Positions 1 to 5,799 of a stretch of 5,799 nucleotides of DNA are shown here, in pieces. The position numbers and the translations under genes are program-made. The notes under the pieces are model-generated. The model made no database searches, was not told the origin of the DNA, and saw only the letters and a list, made by a program, of their open reading frames with translations. The DNA is from Pseudomonadota bacterium (GTDB lineage: Bacteria; Pseudomonadota; Gammaproteobacteria; Burkholderiales; Rhodocyclaceae): the NCBI GenBank assembly GCA_023459095.1, contig JAEWVQ010000219.1:1-5799 (forward strand), in the 5' to 3' direction. Numbering within the stretch: position 1 is the first letter of the stretch; each line of letters starts with the position of its first letter.

Positions 1-1
1 G

Positions 2-1105
2 GGTATGCGTCATGCCGCTGCGGCCTTTGCGGCGGGGTACCCCAGTGCAACCCCAGTCGGGTGTGCATTAAGCGACACGGGGCAGTTCCTTGCCGTGGGT
101 TCCAGTGCGTCGAGTAATGCGCTGCACGTTTATGATCTCCTCGCAGAGGCACAGATCACGGTTCCGGATGGGGGGCTTACCAATTCGCGCAACGGCGTGA
201 AGTTCAGCCCCGGCGGGACGTACCTCGCGGTTACTGGCAACAACGGCACCGGGGTGGTGGTTTATCGCACGGCGACATGGGAGCCGCTGGCGATCACCGG
301 GGTCGGCTCGACCGCCTATGACTGCGACTGGAGCCCGGATGGCACGATGTTGGCCGTGGCCGGTCACAACGCCGGAACGACGCTGACCGTCTACGATACG
401 ACCACATGGTCAAAACATACCATCAGCGGCGGTTTGCCGAACGCGTCCGCTACGGCGTGCCGATTCAGCCCCGATAGCACGCGGCTGGCGGTAACGTTCG
501 GCGGCTCCTTGTATGTCTACAGTACCGCGACGTGGGCCAGACTGACCATCCCTGGCGGGAATCCGTGGGCGGCCCCCCAGTCCTGCGCATGGAGCCCGGA
601 CGGTGCGTTCTTGGCGGTGGTGGGCACATCCAGTCCGTACCTCACTGTCTATAACGCAAGCACGCTGGCCAAGGTCACGGTGAGCGGCGGGTGGCCTGAC
701 GGGGCGGCGCGTAGCTGCATTTTCAGCCCTGACAGCGCATCGCTGATCGTGGCTCACGCGGGGGGAGCGTTCAACACGGTCTACCAGACGGCGACGTGGA
801 CCAAAGGTAGCCCGCTGCCTGGGGTGTGGGGGGAAGGGCGGGCGATTGCGATGAGCGCCCCGAACATCGGGGGACTCATCTCCAACGCAGATACCACGCC
901 GGTCACGGATGCCCTGGGGGCGCCGGTGCAGCGCAGGGTGTTGGCGCTGCGGCGTCAGGACATGGCTGTTTTAGCCGATGACCAAACCGATGCCAACGGA
1001 CGATATGCGTTGCCGTTGCTGACCGCATCCCCGGTAACGGTGCTGTTTCAAGCGGCGAATGAGCTGGAGAACTCTGTCGTTGTCGACTGGGTGACTCCGG
1101 AGTAA
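2..1105 (+). CDS. WD40-like beta-propeller protein with C-terminal phage-type Ig/carboxypeptidase-regulatory-like domain (5' partial)
   Basis: Seen: residues are numbered from the ATG at position 5. A motif of the form C-x-[FW]-S-P-D-x-x-x-L-A-V, followed about 15 residues on by VY-x-x-[TA]-TW, recurs near residues 20, 64, 107, 152, 194 and 238, with a degenerate start at 281. The spacing is 42 to 45 residues, giving six blades plus the first strand of a seventh. Residues about 289-366 form a different domain with G-A-P-V-x-R-R-V-L-A-L-R-R and T-D-A-N-G-R-Y-A-L, a pattern known from small beta-sandwich domains on phage virion proteins. Inferred role: surface or ligand binding on the virion; no catalytic motif is visible. 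The frame is open to the left edge and residues 1-19 look like the end of another blade, so the ATG at 5 is probably internal and the protein truncated by the window. A host-derived WD40-like lipoprotein is less likely given the C-terminal domain and the neighbours. Confidence 0.8.
   Translation, partial: GMRHAAAAFAAGYPSATPVGCALSDTGQFLAVGSSASSNALHVYDLLAEAQITVPDGGLTNSRNGVKFSPGGTYLAVTGNNGTGVVVYRTATWEPLAITGVGSTAYDCDWSPDGTMLAVAGHNAGTTLTVYDTTTWSKHTISGGLPNASATACRFSPDSTRLAVTFGGSLYVYSTATWARLTIPGGNPWAAPQSCAWSPDGAFLAVVGTSSPYLTVYNASTLAKVTVSGGWPDGAARSCIFSPDSASLIVAHAGGAFNTVYQTATWTKGSPLPGVWGEGRAIAMSAPNIGGLISNADTTPVTDALGAPVQRRVLALRRQDMAVLADDQTDANGRYALPLLTASPVTVLFQAANELENSVVVDWVTPE
62..865 (+). repeat. Six to seven tandem beta-propeller blade repeats (about 43 codons each)
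   Basis: Blade starts lie near positions 62, 194, 323, 458, 584, 716 and 845. Each begins with an S-P-D/G turn and a hydrophobic L-A-V strand, and most full blades end in G-G-x-P. Blades 2, 3, 4 and 6 share a T-[AT]-T-W element; blade 5 has A-S-T-L at that place and blade 1 lacks it. The likeness is clear in protein but broken at the DNA level, so the duplications are old. A seventh blade may be completed by a segment upstream of the window. Confidence 0.75.
1099..1102 (+). promoter_or_regulatory. Shine-Dalgarno GGAG for the GTG start at 1112
   Basis: GGAG lies inside the last sense codons of the upstream gene, 9 bases before GTG. It supports the GTG start, since no ATG lies near the start of this frame. 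The position implies that ribosomes finishing the first gene can re-start on the second. Confidence 0.65.
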
Positions 1106-1111
1106 GTCGGC

Positions 1112-4100
1112 GTGCCCGGCGTTCAGTACCACGCGCCTCACGGCCGGTCCGTGACGGCGGCGTTTGCCGCCCACACGGCGGCACCAGCTGCGGCCGTCAC
1201 CGCCCAGTTTGCCAGCGATTCGCGGTGGCAGCAGGCCAAGACGCTCGGTTTCGCGGACAGCGCGGCCGGCGCGCCGGTGGCGTGGCGGTACCTGGAGTTC
1301 ATCGGGGCTCTTGGCATTGGCGCGCCGAACGCTCATCCGCAGCCTGCTGCGCGCTGGGTGACGGCGGCGCTGCCCGAGCATGTGGCGCCGAGCGCGGGCA
1401 GTGTCACCGCGGGGGCCGTCTATCAAGGGGCGCCGACCGTCGCACGGTTCACGGCGCCGAGCACGCAGCTCGTTCAGGCCGATGGCGCCCAGACTGCGGC
1501 CTTCGGCGATCTGGTCATCGGCAACCAGACCGAGTGGGTGGCGGCAGAGGGGTTCCGCGCGTCCAACCTGGGCGACTCCCGGATCCGCAATCAGCACGAG
1601 ATTCTCGCGCCGGCGCCGATCGCGTCGCCGACGCCGGAGCTGGGGGTTTATCGCGCACCCTTCACCGCGCGCGAAGTGACCGCAGCGCTACCGGCGCTGC
1701 GCATGCACTTGTCGGGCGATGTCACGGCCCAGATGCTGCCGCCGGCCGTGCCGCGCGTTGAGCACCGCAATGCGGCGGTGAAGGCGCGCGCATTCTACGG
1801 CGGCGAGGGAGGCGATCCGGTCGTCTGGAATCGGAACCGCTATGTCTGGGCCGGCAACCTGTCGAGCGCCCTGGCGTGGGGGTTGCCCACGGTCTTCAAC
1901 CGCGACCAGTACCTGGCGGCGAAGGGGTTCGATGCCGCCGTGGTCGGGCAGGCGTTCGCCCAGGGTGGTGTCAGCGAGTTGCTGGTCGCGCCCATCGAGG
2001 CGCCGGCGCTGACCGGGCAGCCATGGCTCAGCTTCTCGCCGCGCAAGCTCGAGCCGGCGGGCGCCTATGCGGAGTTTCGCAGCACCCACTCGGTGGGCGG
2101 GACGCGCTGGGTGGAGCCGGACGGCTACGAGGCCACGCGCTGGGGCGAGCGCATCATTCCGGCGGTGCAGCAGGTGTTCCCGCTGGGCTTCGATGGCGCC
2201 TTCGGCCTCGCGCGCGCATGGAACTACACCACCCCGGTGTTTCCCCCGGGTATGCGGACCTATCCGCAGGAAAGCGACCACTGGGGCTTTACCCGGCTGC
2301 ACAACAGTCGGCAGTACATCGAGCAGTTCCCGGATCCCGAATCGGGGCTGAGCGGCGAGCGCTGGTCGCTCTGGACGAAGGTCGAGAACCGCAATCGGAC
2401 GGTGGCGACGCACAGCACGGCGCCGTCAGCGCCGCCGCGGCCGTTCATCTGGAACAAGGCGGCGCCGGTGTTGCCCGGAGGGATCGCCGCGCCCGAGGCG
2501 CCGGCTTTCTACAAGGCGGGGATGGTGGCGTACCGCATCCGCGAACTGCCGCTCGAAGGCCTGGAGCCGCCCCATCTGTCGGGCTGGAGTCGCGCCTACA
2601 ACAAGGCGAGGGTACTTCAGCCGGACGGCCTCGATGCGGCGCGCTACGGTCGCGGGCTGATCGAGAGCAACCGGCGGCGGTTCCCGTACATCAGCGCCGG
2701 CGACATGGCGGCGACGGGGACGCCGATGATCGCCGACGCGATCCGAACGCTCGTGTTCGAGGCGCGCTACACCATCGCCCCGCCGCCAATCGATCTGCCA
2801 GACGTGCAGCTCGGCCAGCGCTTCATCGAGCCGGCCAGCCTCTACGGCGTCGAGAGCGGCAGCGGCGAGGTGGGCGGCCACTTCCTGCACATCCACTGGA
2901 ACCGCTTCTACCCGCGGTGGATTCACATTGATGCGTTCGGCTGGCCGGCCCTGCGCAACCTGACGCCTGAACTGCGCACGCACGGCCGGAACGCGGAGGA
3001 ATTCGGCGAGACAGTCGTCAGAACCGAGTGGCGGGTCGTTGATCAGCAATGCCCGTCGACCGAGCTGTGGGGGCGGGCCAGGATTGCCGATCGCAGGCAG
3101 ACCGTGCGGCTGTCGGGGAGCAACTATCTACGCTTCGGGGACCGAATGCAGGTGGTGCGTGTGGGCGGGCTCCCCAATTTCACGCAGTACCTGTACCCCT
3201 TCGGGTTCGCCCTGAATGTGGCCGACCAGGTGCCGAAGCCGTCGCTGCAGCAGCAGGTGTTGTACGTGAAGTCCGACGAAGGCCAGGCGTCCTACGGGAT
3301 GCCGGTCGTTACTGCGAACTCGATCCGGGTTGAGCCGGGATTGCAGGAACATACGGTCGGCGAGCCCTATATCTCGCAGCACACCCGGCACCTCTACGTG
3401 CGCGCCTGGGAGGAGCCGCAGTTTTCGCCCATCGGCAAGCCGGTGATGTCGCATTTGACGGTGTGGGCGGTGGTGGAGGCGCCCGAGCAGGCCAAGCGCA
3501 ACCACCCGGCAGCGCAGTCGCCGAACTACGTAAACACCGGGATCGAACTGGGTGCGCCCGAGGTGTCGCACCGGCACCGGTTCATTTTCCCGCGCTGGCG
3601 GCCGATCAACGTACCCCAGGATCCTGTGGTGTTTGGGCAGGCGCAGTTGATGAACCGCAAGCACTACGTGCGGCCGACCGGGCTGCAGGCCTACCGCAAC
3701 GGCTGGCAGCGGGTTTGGGGGGGCGTCGATTGGATCGAGCACGAGGACGCGGCGGACGCCTTTATCTCGGGCCACGCCACGGTCGCGCATGTCGAGCCCT
3801 GGATTCGCCGGCTGTATCCAATGGGGCTGAGTGGGGTGTTCGGGTTCGGGGAGGTTACGCACAAGCATCGGCGCGTGACCGCGGTGGGCTACGAGGCGAC
3901 CGCGATGGGCAGCAGTCGCACCCCGGACAGCGACTACACGCGGCATTCCCTGCATGTCGGCGAGCCGAAGCCGACGATTCCAGAGGGGTTCGATGCGGCG
4001 CGCTTTGGCGATAGCTGGACCTCGCACAAGATCCGCGATGTTTTCGTGCCCGGCACGGACTTCTTCGAGTCGAGCTATGACCTGCAGCACTTCAAAGAGC

Positions 4101-4258
4101 GCATGAAGGTGTGGCGGAGACGTGATCGGGTGCCGTCGGCGGGCGTGGCTACTGCAGGGGGCGATGCGTCCGGCTGCGGGGTGCCGGACGTGAAGCTGGG
4201 TGCCCACTACATCCGACCCGACGGCAACGCCGACCAATTCCGCAAGGGAGCTTTCTGA
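1112..4258 (+). CDS. Large repeat-rich phage virion protein, 1048 residues, function unknown
   Basis: I do not recognise a named family with certainty. Seen: the N-terminal ~210 residues are rich in Ala, Val, Thr and Pro and contain V-T-A motifs in pairs. The rest is built of degenerate modules with the core [RH]-x-[VI]-x-P-x-G-[FLY]-[DEQ]-A-x-R-[FWY]-G. The clearest are at residues 331-348, 499-517, 851-868, 954-970 and 1032-1048, with weaker ones near 140, 242, 354, 569, 900 and 920. The last module runs right to the C-terminus. Aromatic residues, Arg and His are frequent; no signal peptide, membrane segment or enzyme motif is visible. The GTG start sits 6 bases after the upstream stop with GGAG in front, and the stop TGA overlaps the next ATG, so it is co-translated with its neighbours. 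Inferred: an elongated structural protein of the tail or virion surface. Phage genomes often carry long, repeat-rich proteins of unknown role in this position. A fibre, a tail-internal protein and a host-binding protein are all possible. Confidence 0.75.
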   Translation: MPGVQYHAPHGRSVTAAFAAHTAAPAAAVTAQFASDSRWQQAKTLGFADSAAGAPVAWRYLEFIGALGIGAPNAHPQPAARWVTAALPEHVAPSAGSVTAGAVYQGAPTVARFTAPSTQLVQADGAQTAAFGDLVIGNQTEWVAAEGFRASNLGDSRIRNQHEILAPAPIASPTPELGVYRAPFTAREVTAALPALRMHLSGDVTAQMLPPAVPRVEHRNAAVKARAFYGGEGGDPVVWNRNRYVWAGNLSSALAWGLPTVFNRDQYLAAKGFDAAVVGQAFAQGGVSELLVAPIEAPALTGQPWLSFSPRKLEPAGAYAEFRSTHSVGGTRWVEPDGYEATRWGERIIPAVQQVFPLGFDGAFGLARAWNYTTPVFPPGMRTYPQESDHWGFTRLHNSRQYIEQFPDPESGLSGERWSLWTKVENRNRTVATHSTAPSAPPRPFIWNKAAPVLPGGIAAPEAPAFYKAGMVAYRIRELPLEGLEPPHLSGWSRAYNKARVLQPDGLDAARYGRGLIESNRRRFPYISAGDMAATGTPMIADAIRTLVFEARYTIAPPPIDLPDVQLGQRFIEPASLYGVESGSGEVGGHFLHIHWNRFYPRWIHIDAFGWPALRNLTPELRTHGRNAEEFGETVVRTEWRVVDQQCPSTELWGRARIADRRQTVRLSGSNYLRFGDRMQVVRVGGLPNFTQYLYPFGFALNVADQVPKPSLQQQVLYVKSDEGQASYGMPVVTANSIRVEPGLQEHTVGEPYISQHTRHLYVRAWEEPQFSPIGKPVMSHLTVWAVVEAPEQAKRNHPAAQSPNYVNTGIELGAPEVSHRHRFIFPRWRPINVPQDPVVFGQAQLMNRKHYVRPTGLQAYRNGWQRVWGGVDWIEHEDAADAFISGHATVAHVEPWIRRLYPMGLSGVFGFGEVTHKHRRVTAVGYEATAMGSSRTPDSDYTRHSLHVGEPKPTIPEGFDAARFGDSWTSHKIRDVFVPGTDFFESSYDLQHFKERMKVWRRRDRVPSAGVATAGGDASGCGVPDVKLGAHYIRPDGNADQFRKGAF
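1151..1735 (+). repeat. Three paired V-T-A motifs in the N-terminal region of the 1048-residue protein
   Basis: V-T-A occurs at residues 14 and 29, at 83 and 98, and at 189 and 204. Within each pair the spacing is exactly 15 residues, and the first member of each reads V-T-A-A-[FL]. The members look like successive beta strands of one small module used three times, 69 and 106 residues apart. The function is unknown. Confidence 0.5.
2102..4255 (+). repeat. Dispersed P-x-G-x-x-A-x-R-[FWY]-G modules in the 1048-residue protein
   Basis: The five best copies are at 2102-2155, 2606-2662, 3662-3715, 3971-4021 and 4205-4255. Two of them share the 15-base string TCGATGCGGCGCGCT, at 2631-2645 and 3990-4004, encoding the end of the D-A-A-R core. 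Spacing between copies is irregular, with diverged copies in between. This fits an old repeat array that has drifted rather than a fresh tandem duplication. Confidence 0.55.
4244..4250 (+). promoter_or_regulatory. Shine-Dalgarno AAGGGAG for the ATG at 4258
   Basis: A strong purine-rich site 7 bases before the ATG, inside the last codons of the upstream gene. Together with the TGATG stop/start overlap at 4256-4260 it fixes the start and indicates translational coupling. Confidence 0.8.
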
Positions 4259-5445
4259 TGGACACGTTGAGCTTGATGCCGCTCGCCGGCGTAAAGACCG
4301 AAGGGGACGATGCGGCGCTGATGCGCGGCGGCGATGCGCCGCGGGTGTATGTGCGCGACGCGGTGAATGTGGACTTCACCAGCGAGGGCCGGATGCGTAT
4401 GCGCCCGGGCGTGCGCAGGGTGACAGCGCAGGCGCTCGCCGATCTGTGGCACAGCCCGCTGCATGGCGACACCTTCGCGCGCGACGGCGACCAGTGGGTG
4501 CGGGTGCGCCGTCCGGACTGGAGCGCGGAGCCGTTGGCGACGATTGGCGACGGGCCGGCGTGTCATCTGGTGCTGAACAGCCGCGTGTGGGTGGCGGGGG
4601 TGGCCGGGATCTTCGTGTTCGACGGGGTGGCGGCGACGCTGCTCGGGATCGCGACGCCGCCGGCGCCGATGGTCACCGCCGGCACCGGTGCGCTGGAGCC
4701 CGGAAGCTATGGCGTGGCGGTGAGCTGGCTGCGGGGCAAGACCGAGTCGGCCACCTCGGCGATCACGCAGGTGGATCTCCCTGCGGGCGGTGCGCTGCGG
4801 CTGACGCTGCCGTTGTGCTTCGATCCGACGGTGACCCATGCCCGGCTCTATGTGACCCGGCCGAACGGGGGCGTGCTGTACGCCGGCGAGGATTATCCGG
4901 TGGCGACCACGGCGGTGACGCTGCCGCTACTCCCGCCGCCCGGCGTCGAAGCGAAATTCTGGCACATGGAGCCCATGCCCAGCGGGCGCTACCTGAGCTA
5001 CTGGCAGGGGCGGCTGATCACCGCGCGCGCGAACGTCCTGCGCTTTTCCGAGCCGATGGCCTACCACGTGCACGACCCGCGCCACGGCTTCGTGCAGATG
5101 CCGCAGCGGATCACGTTCGTCGCGCCGGTCGATGGCGGGATCTTCGTCGGTCAGGCGGACCACGTCGCATTCCTGCAGGGCGACCGGCTCGATACCCTGA
5201 CGCTGCAGCGCCGTGCCACGCGCGCGCCGGTGCCGGGATCAGCGACGCTGGTGGATGCGCAGACCGTGGGCGAGGCCGCCGCGGGCGGTCGGCAGGTTGC
5301 GGTGTGGCTTGCCGACAATGGCTATGTGCTCGGCCTTGCCGACGGCAGCGTGGTCGAGCCGCACGCCGGGGTGCTGGGCGGCATCACGGGCACGGCGGGG
5401 CAGACCGTCGCCGTGGGGGAGCGCCTGACCACGATCGTGCAGTAA
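4258..5445 (+). CDS. Phage tail nozzle/hub-like structural protein (P22 gp10 or T7 gp12 type architecture suspected), 395 residues
   Basis: Seen: near the N-terminus R-D-A-V-N-V-D-F followed by G-R-M-R-M-R-P-G (residues 33-51). A segment with Gly-rich beta strands, G-I-F-V-F-D-G, lies at 117-123. A fibronectin/Ig-like stretch at about 135-222 contains L-E-P-G-S-Y-G-V-A-V-S-W. At 249-265 comes Y-W-Q-G-R-L-I-T-A-R then L-R-F-S-E-P, followed by G-G-I-F-V-G (293-298) and D-N-G-Y-V-L-G-L-A-D-G (353-363). Known: an opening with N-x-D and R-x-G, a W-x-x-R-L element and an F-S-E element, with propeller-like strands, is the style of tail nozzle or stabilisation proteins that extend the portal in short-tailed phages. 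Inferred: a tail-hub or nozzle component. The likeness is by motif style only and the family is not proven. No signal peptide or membrane segment is seen. The start overlaps the upstream stop, so its synthesis is tied to the long repeat protein. A different tail or baseplate protein is the main alternative. Confidence 0.7.
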   Translation: MDTLSLMPLAGVKTEGDDAALMRGGDAPRVYVRDAVNVDFTSEGRMRMRPGVRRVTAQALADLWHSPLHGDTFARDGDQWVRVRRPDWSAEPLATIGDGPACHLVLNSRVWVAGVAGIFVFDGVAATLLGIATPPAPMVTAGTGALEPGSYGVAVSWLRGKTESATSAITQVDLPAGGALRLTLPLCFDPTVTHARLYVTRPNGGVLYAGEDYPVATTAVTLPLLPPPGVEAKFWHMEPMPSGRYLSYWQGRLITARANVLRFSEPMAYHVHDPRHGFVQMPQRITFVAPVDGGIFVGQADHVAFLQGDRLDTLTLQRRATRAPVPGSATLVDAQTVGEAAAGGRQVAVWLADNGYVLGLADGSVVEPHAGVLGGITGTAGQTVAVGERLTTIVQ

Positions 5446-5448
5446 GTC

Positions 5449-5468
5449 GGTGGGGTAGAATCCCCGCC
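5449..5468 (+). promoter_or_regulatory. Seven-base-pair hairpin with TAGAAT loop; weak terminator or -10 candidate
   Basis: GGTGGGG pairs with CCCCGCC, with one G-T wobble, around the loop TAGAAT. The stem begins just after the upstream stop codon. No T-tract follows, so it is not a convincing intrinsic terminator. TAGAAT is one change from the sigma-70 -10 consensus, but no -35-like hexamer sits at 15 to 19 bases upstream. Confidence 0.25.
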
Positions 5469-5476
5469 ATTCAAAC

Positions 5477-5492
5477 GCGCGCAGGAGTGCGC
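5477..5492 (+). repeat. 16-base direct repeat, copy 1, with hairpin potential
   Basis: GCGCGCAGGAGTGCGC, identical to the copy at 5524-5539, start to start 47 bases. It can fold as GCGCA/TGCGC around a GGAG tetraloop, or as CGCGC/GCGCG (5476-5480 with 5489-5493) around an 8-base loop. Confidence 0.7.
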
Positions 5493-5506
5493 GGCAACGC
5501 AGGAAC

Positions 5507-5521
5507 CCGGCCGTTTGCCGG
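5507..5521 (+). other. Small hairpin CCGGC / GCCGG between the two repeat copies
   Basis: A five-base-pair GC stem around the loop CGTTT. An alternative pairing of GGCAA (5493-5497) with TTGCC (5515-5519) would exclude it. Stems this short occur by chance in GC-rich DNA. Confidence 0.3.
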
Positions 5522-5523
5522 TG

Positions 5524-5539
5524 GCGCGCAGGAGTGCGC
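5524..5539 (+). repeat. 16-base direct repeat, copy 2, with hairpin potential
   Basis: Identical to copy 1. In the outer register its stem is GGCGC/GCGCC (5523-5527 with 5536-5540). The end pair is G-C here and C-G in copy 1, a paired change that keeps the stem. Confidence 0.7.
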
Positions 5540-5557
5540 CTTGGACCCAACCCAAGG
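5539..5557 (+). promoter_or_regulatory. Hairpin that would hide the Shine-Dalgarno sequence of the last gene
   Basis: CCTTGG (5539-5544) pairs with CCAAGG (5552-5557) around the loop ACCCAAC. The 3' arm contains most of the AAGGA site. The 5' arm shares bases 5539-5540 with the stem of repeat copy 2, so the two folds compete. Confidence 0.45.
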
Positions 5558-5558
5558 A
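5554..5558 (+). promoter_or_regulatory. Shine-Dalgarno AAGGA for the ATG at 5566
   Basis: A good site 7 bases before the ATG, which fixes the start of the last gene. Confidence 0.75.
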
Positions 5559-5565
5559 ACTCTCC

Positions 5566-5799
5566 ATGACCGCGAAACTCAAGCAGGCGCTGCGCGCCGA
5601 ACTCGCCGCCGAGCGTTACGACCTCACGCACGAAGGCCTCTACTTCCCCCGTCTTTCCGTGCTCGCCGGCGGCGAGTATTTCGGCCGCGTCAATCGCGGC
5701 GCCTGGGAGAAGGAAGGCGACAATCTGATCGTCACCGAAGGCTTGGCGCACATCCTCAACGTGGCGCTGGGCGCGACGGCCAAGCCCGCCGGCTACTAC
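5566..5799 (+). CDS. Phage-type structural or accessory protein, first 78 residues (3' partial)
   Basis: The frame opens M-T-A-K-L-K-Q-A-L-R-A-E-L and stays open to the right edge. Residues 28-51 are beta-rich and include G-G-E-Y-F-G-R-V-N-R-G. Residues 58-68 read T-E-G-L-A-H-I-L-N-V-A, and the fragment ends in A-G-Y-Y. Known from phage genomes: small virion-module proteins often show an N-x-x-T-x-x-G-L-x-x-L-L-N-V segment followed by a W-Y-L-A-L-F-like strand. The fragment stops where that strand would begin. Function is unknown; a small capsid- or tail-associated protein is a reasonable guess. It has its own Shine-Dalgarno sequence and a 120-base leader, unlike the coupled genes before it, so it may be expressed at a different, perhaps higher, level. 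Confidence 0.7.
   Translation, partial: MTAKLKQALRAELAAERYDLTHEGLYFPRLSVLAGGEYFGRVNRGAWEKEGDNLIVTEGLAHILNVALGATAKPAGYY

Larger units (their letters stand above)
5446..5565 (+). promoter_or_regulatory. Structured non-coding leader of the last gene
   Basis: This 120-base gap is the only sizeable non-coding stretch. In order it holds a hairpin with TAGAAT in its loop (5449-5468), a 16-base repeat that can fold (5477-5492), a CCGGC/GCCGG hairpin (5507-5521), the second repeat copy (5524-5539) and a hairpin that would cover the Shine-Dalgarno sequence (5539-5557). The heptamer CGCAGGA occurs three times, at 5480, 5498 and 5527. I could not match it to a known riboswitch. It may act as a 5' untranslated regulator, or at the DNA level as a protein-binding site. 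Confidence 0.5.

Noticed and set aside
1101..1110. The 10-mer AGTAAGTCGG at the stop of the first gene recurs at the stop of the third (5441-5450)
   Set aside because: Several 10-base repeats are expected by chance in 5.8 kb, and no likeness extends beyond the 10 bases.
3717..3723. Run of seven G as a possible slippery frameshift site
   Set aside because: The reading frame continues intact for about 180 codons on the far side and no alternative product makes sense.
3128..4237. Long open frame of 369 codons on the minus strand
   Set aside because: It lies wholly inside the 1048-residue gene, is rich in Arg, His and Pro as expected for a GC-rich antisense frame, and resembles no family.
4324..4343. 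CGCGGCG/CGCCGCG inverted repeat near the start of the third gene
   Set aside because: It is inside coding sequence, and GC-rich codons give such stems often.
5477..5539. CRISPR-like repeat pair
   Set aside because: There are only two full copies, the repeat is 16 bases, and the segment between them is itself structured; no cas genes are present.
5446..5565. Known riboswitch (SAH, cobalamin, fluoride, cyclic-di-GMP) in the leader
   Set aside because: The conserved core sequences I know for these are absent; only short likenesses such as GGAG and GGCAAC occur.
5541..5799. TTG start 6 bases after AGGAG of repeat copy 2
   Set aside because: Its frame gives an Arg-rich shadow protein and is out of frame with the ATG at 5566, which has a better Shine-Dalgarno sequence and a plausible product.

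Overview
The window is GC-rich and carries four genes, all on the + strand and tightly packed. The first gene runs off the left edge and the last off the right edge. No RNA gene, CRISPR array, transposase or integrase is visible. Composition, GTG/ATG starts with good Shine-Dalgarno sequences, and the protein types suggest the virion-structure module of a tailed phage or prophage of a GC-rich proteobacterium. A betaproteobacterial host is my guess, not something the sequence proves.

Layout. (1) Positions 2-1105: C-terminal part of a beta-propeller protein with about 43-residue WD40-like repeats, ending in a small phage-type immunoglobulin-like or carboxypeptidase-regulatory-like domain. (2) Positions 1112-4258: a 1048-residue protein made largely of degenerate repeats, starting at GTG only 6 bases after the previous stop. 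(3) Positions 4258-5445: a 395-residue protein whose start overlaps the previous stop (TGATG). It resembles tail-nozzle or tail-hub proteins of short-tailed phages. (4) Positions 5446-5565: a 120-base non-coding leader, the only real gap, with a repeated hairpin and a possible hairpin over the Shine-Dalgarno sequence of the next gene. (5) Positions 5566-5799: first 78 codons of another phage-type protein.

How they work together. The first three genes look like one translationally coupled operon for tail or surface proteins: a propeller with a possible surface-binding role, a long repeat protein, and a tail-hub-like protein. The gap before the fourth gene suggests that this gene is expressed separately or at a different level. 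The most notable unexplained structure is this leader. It holds two copies of a 16-base repeat, each able to fold into a hairpin with GGAG in the loop, and its last hairpin would cover the ribosome-binding site.
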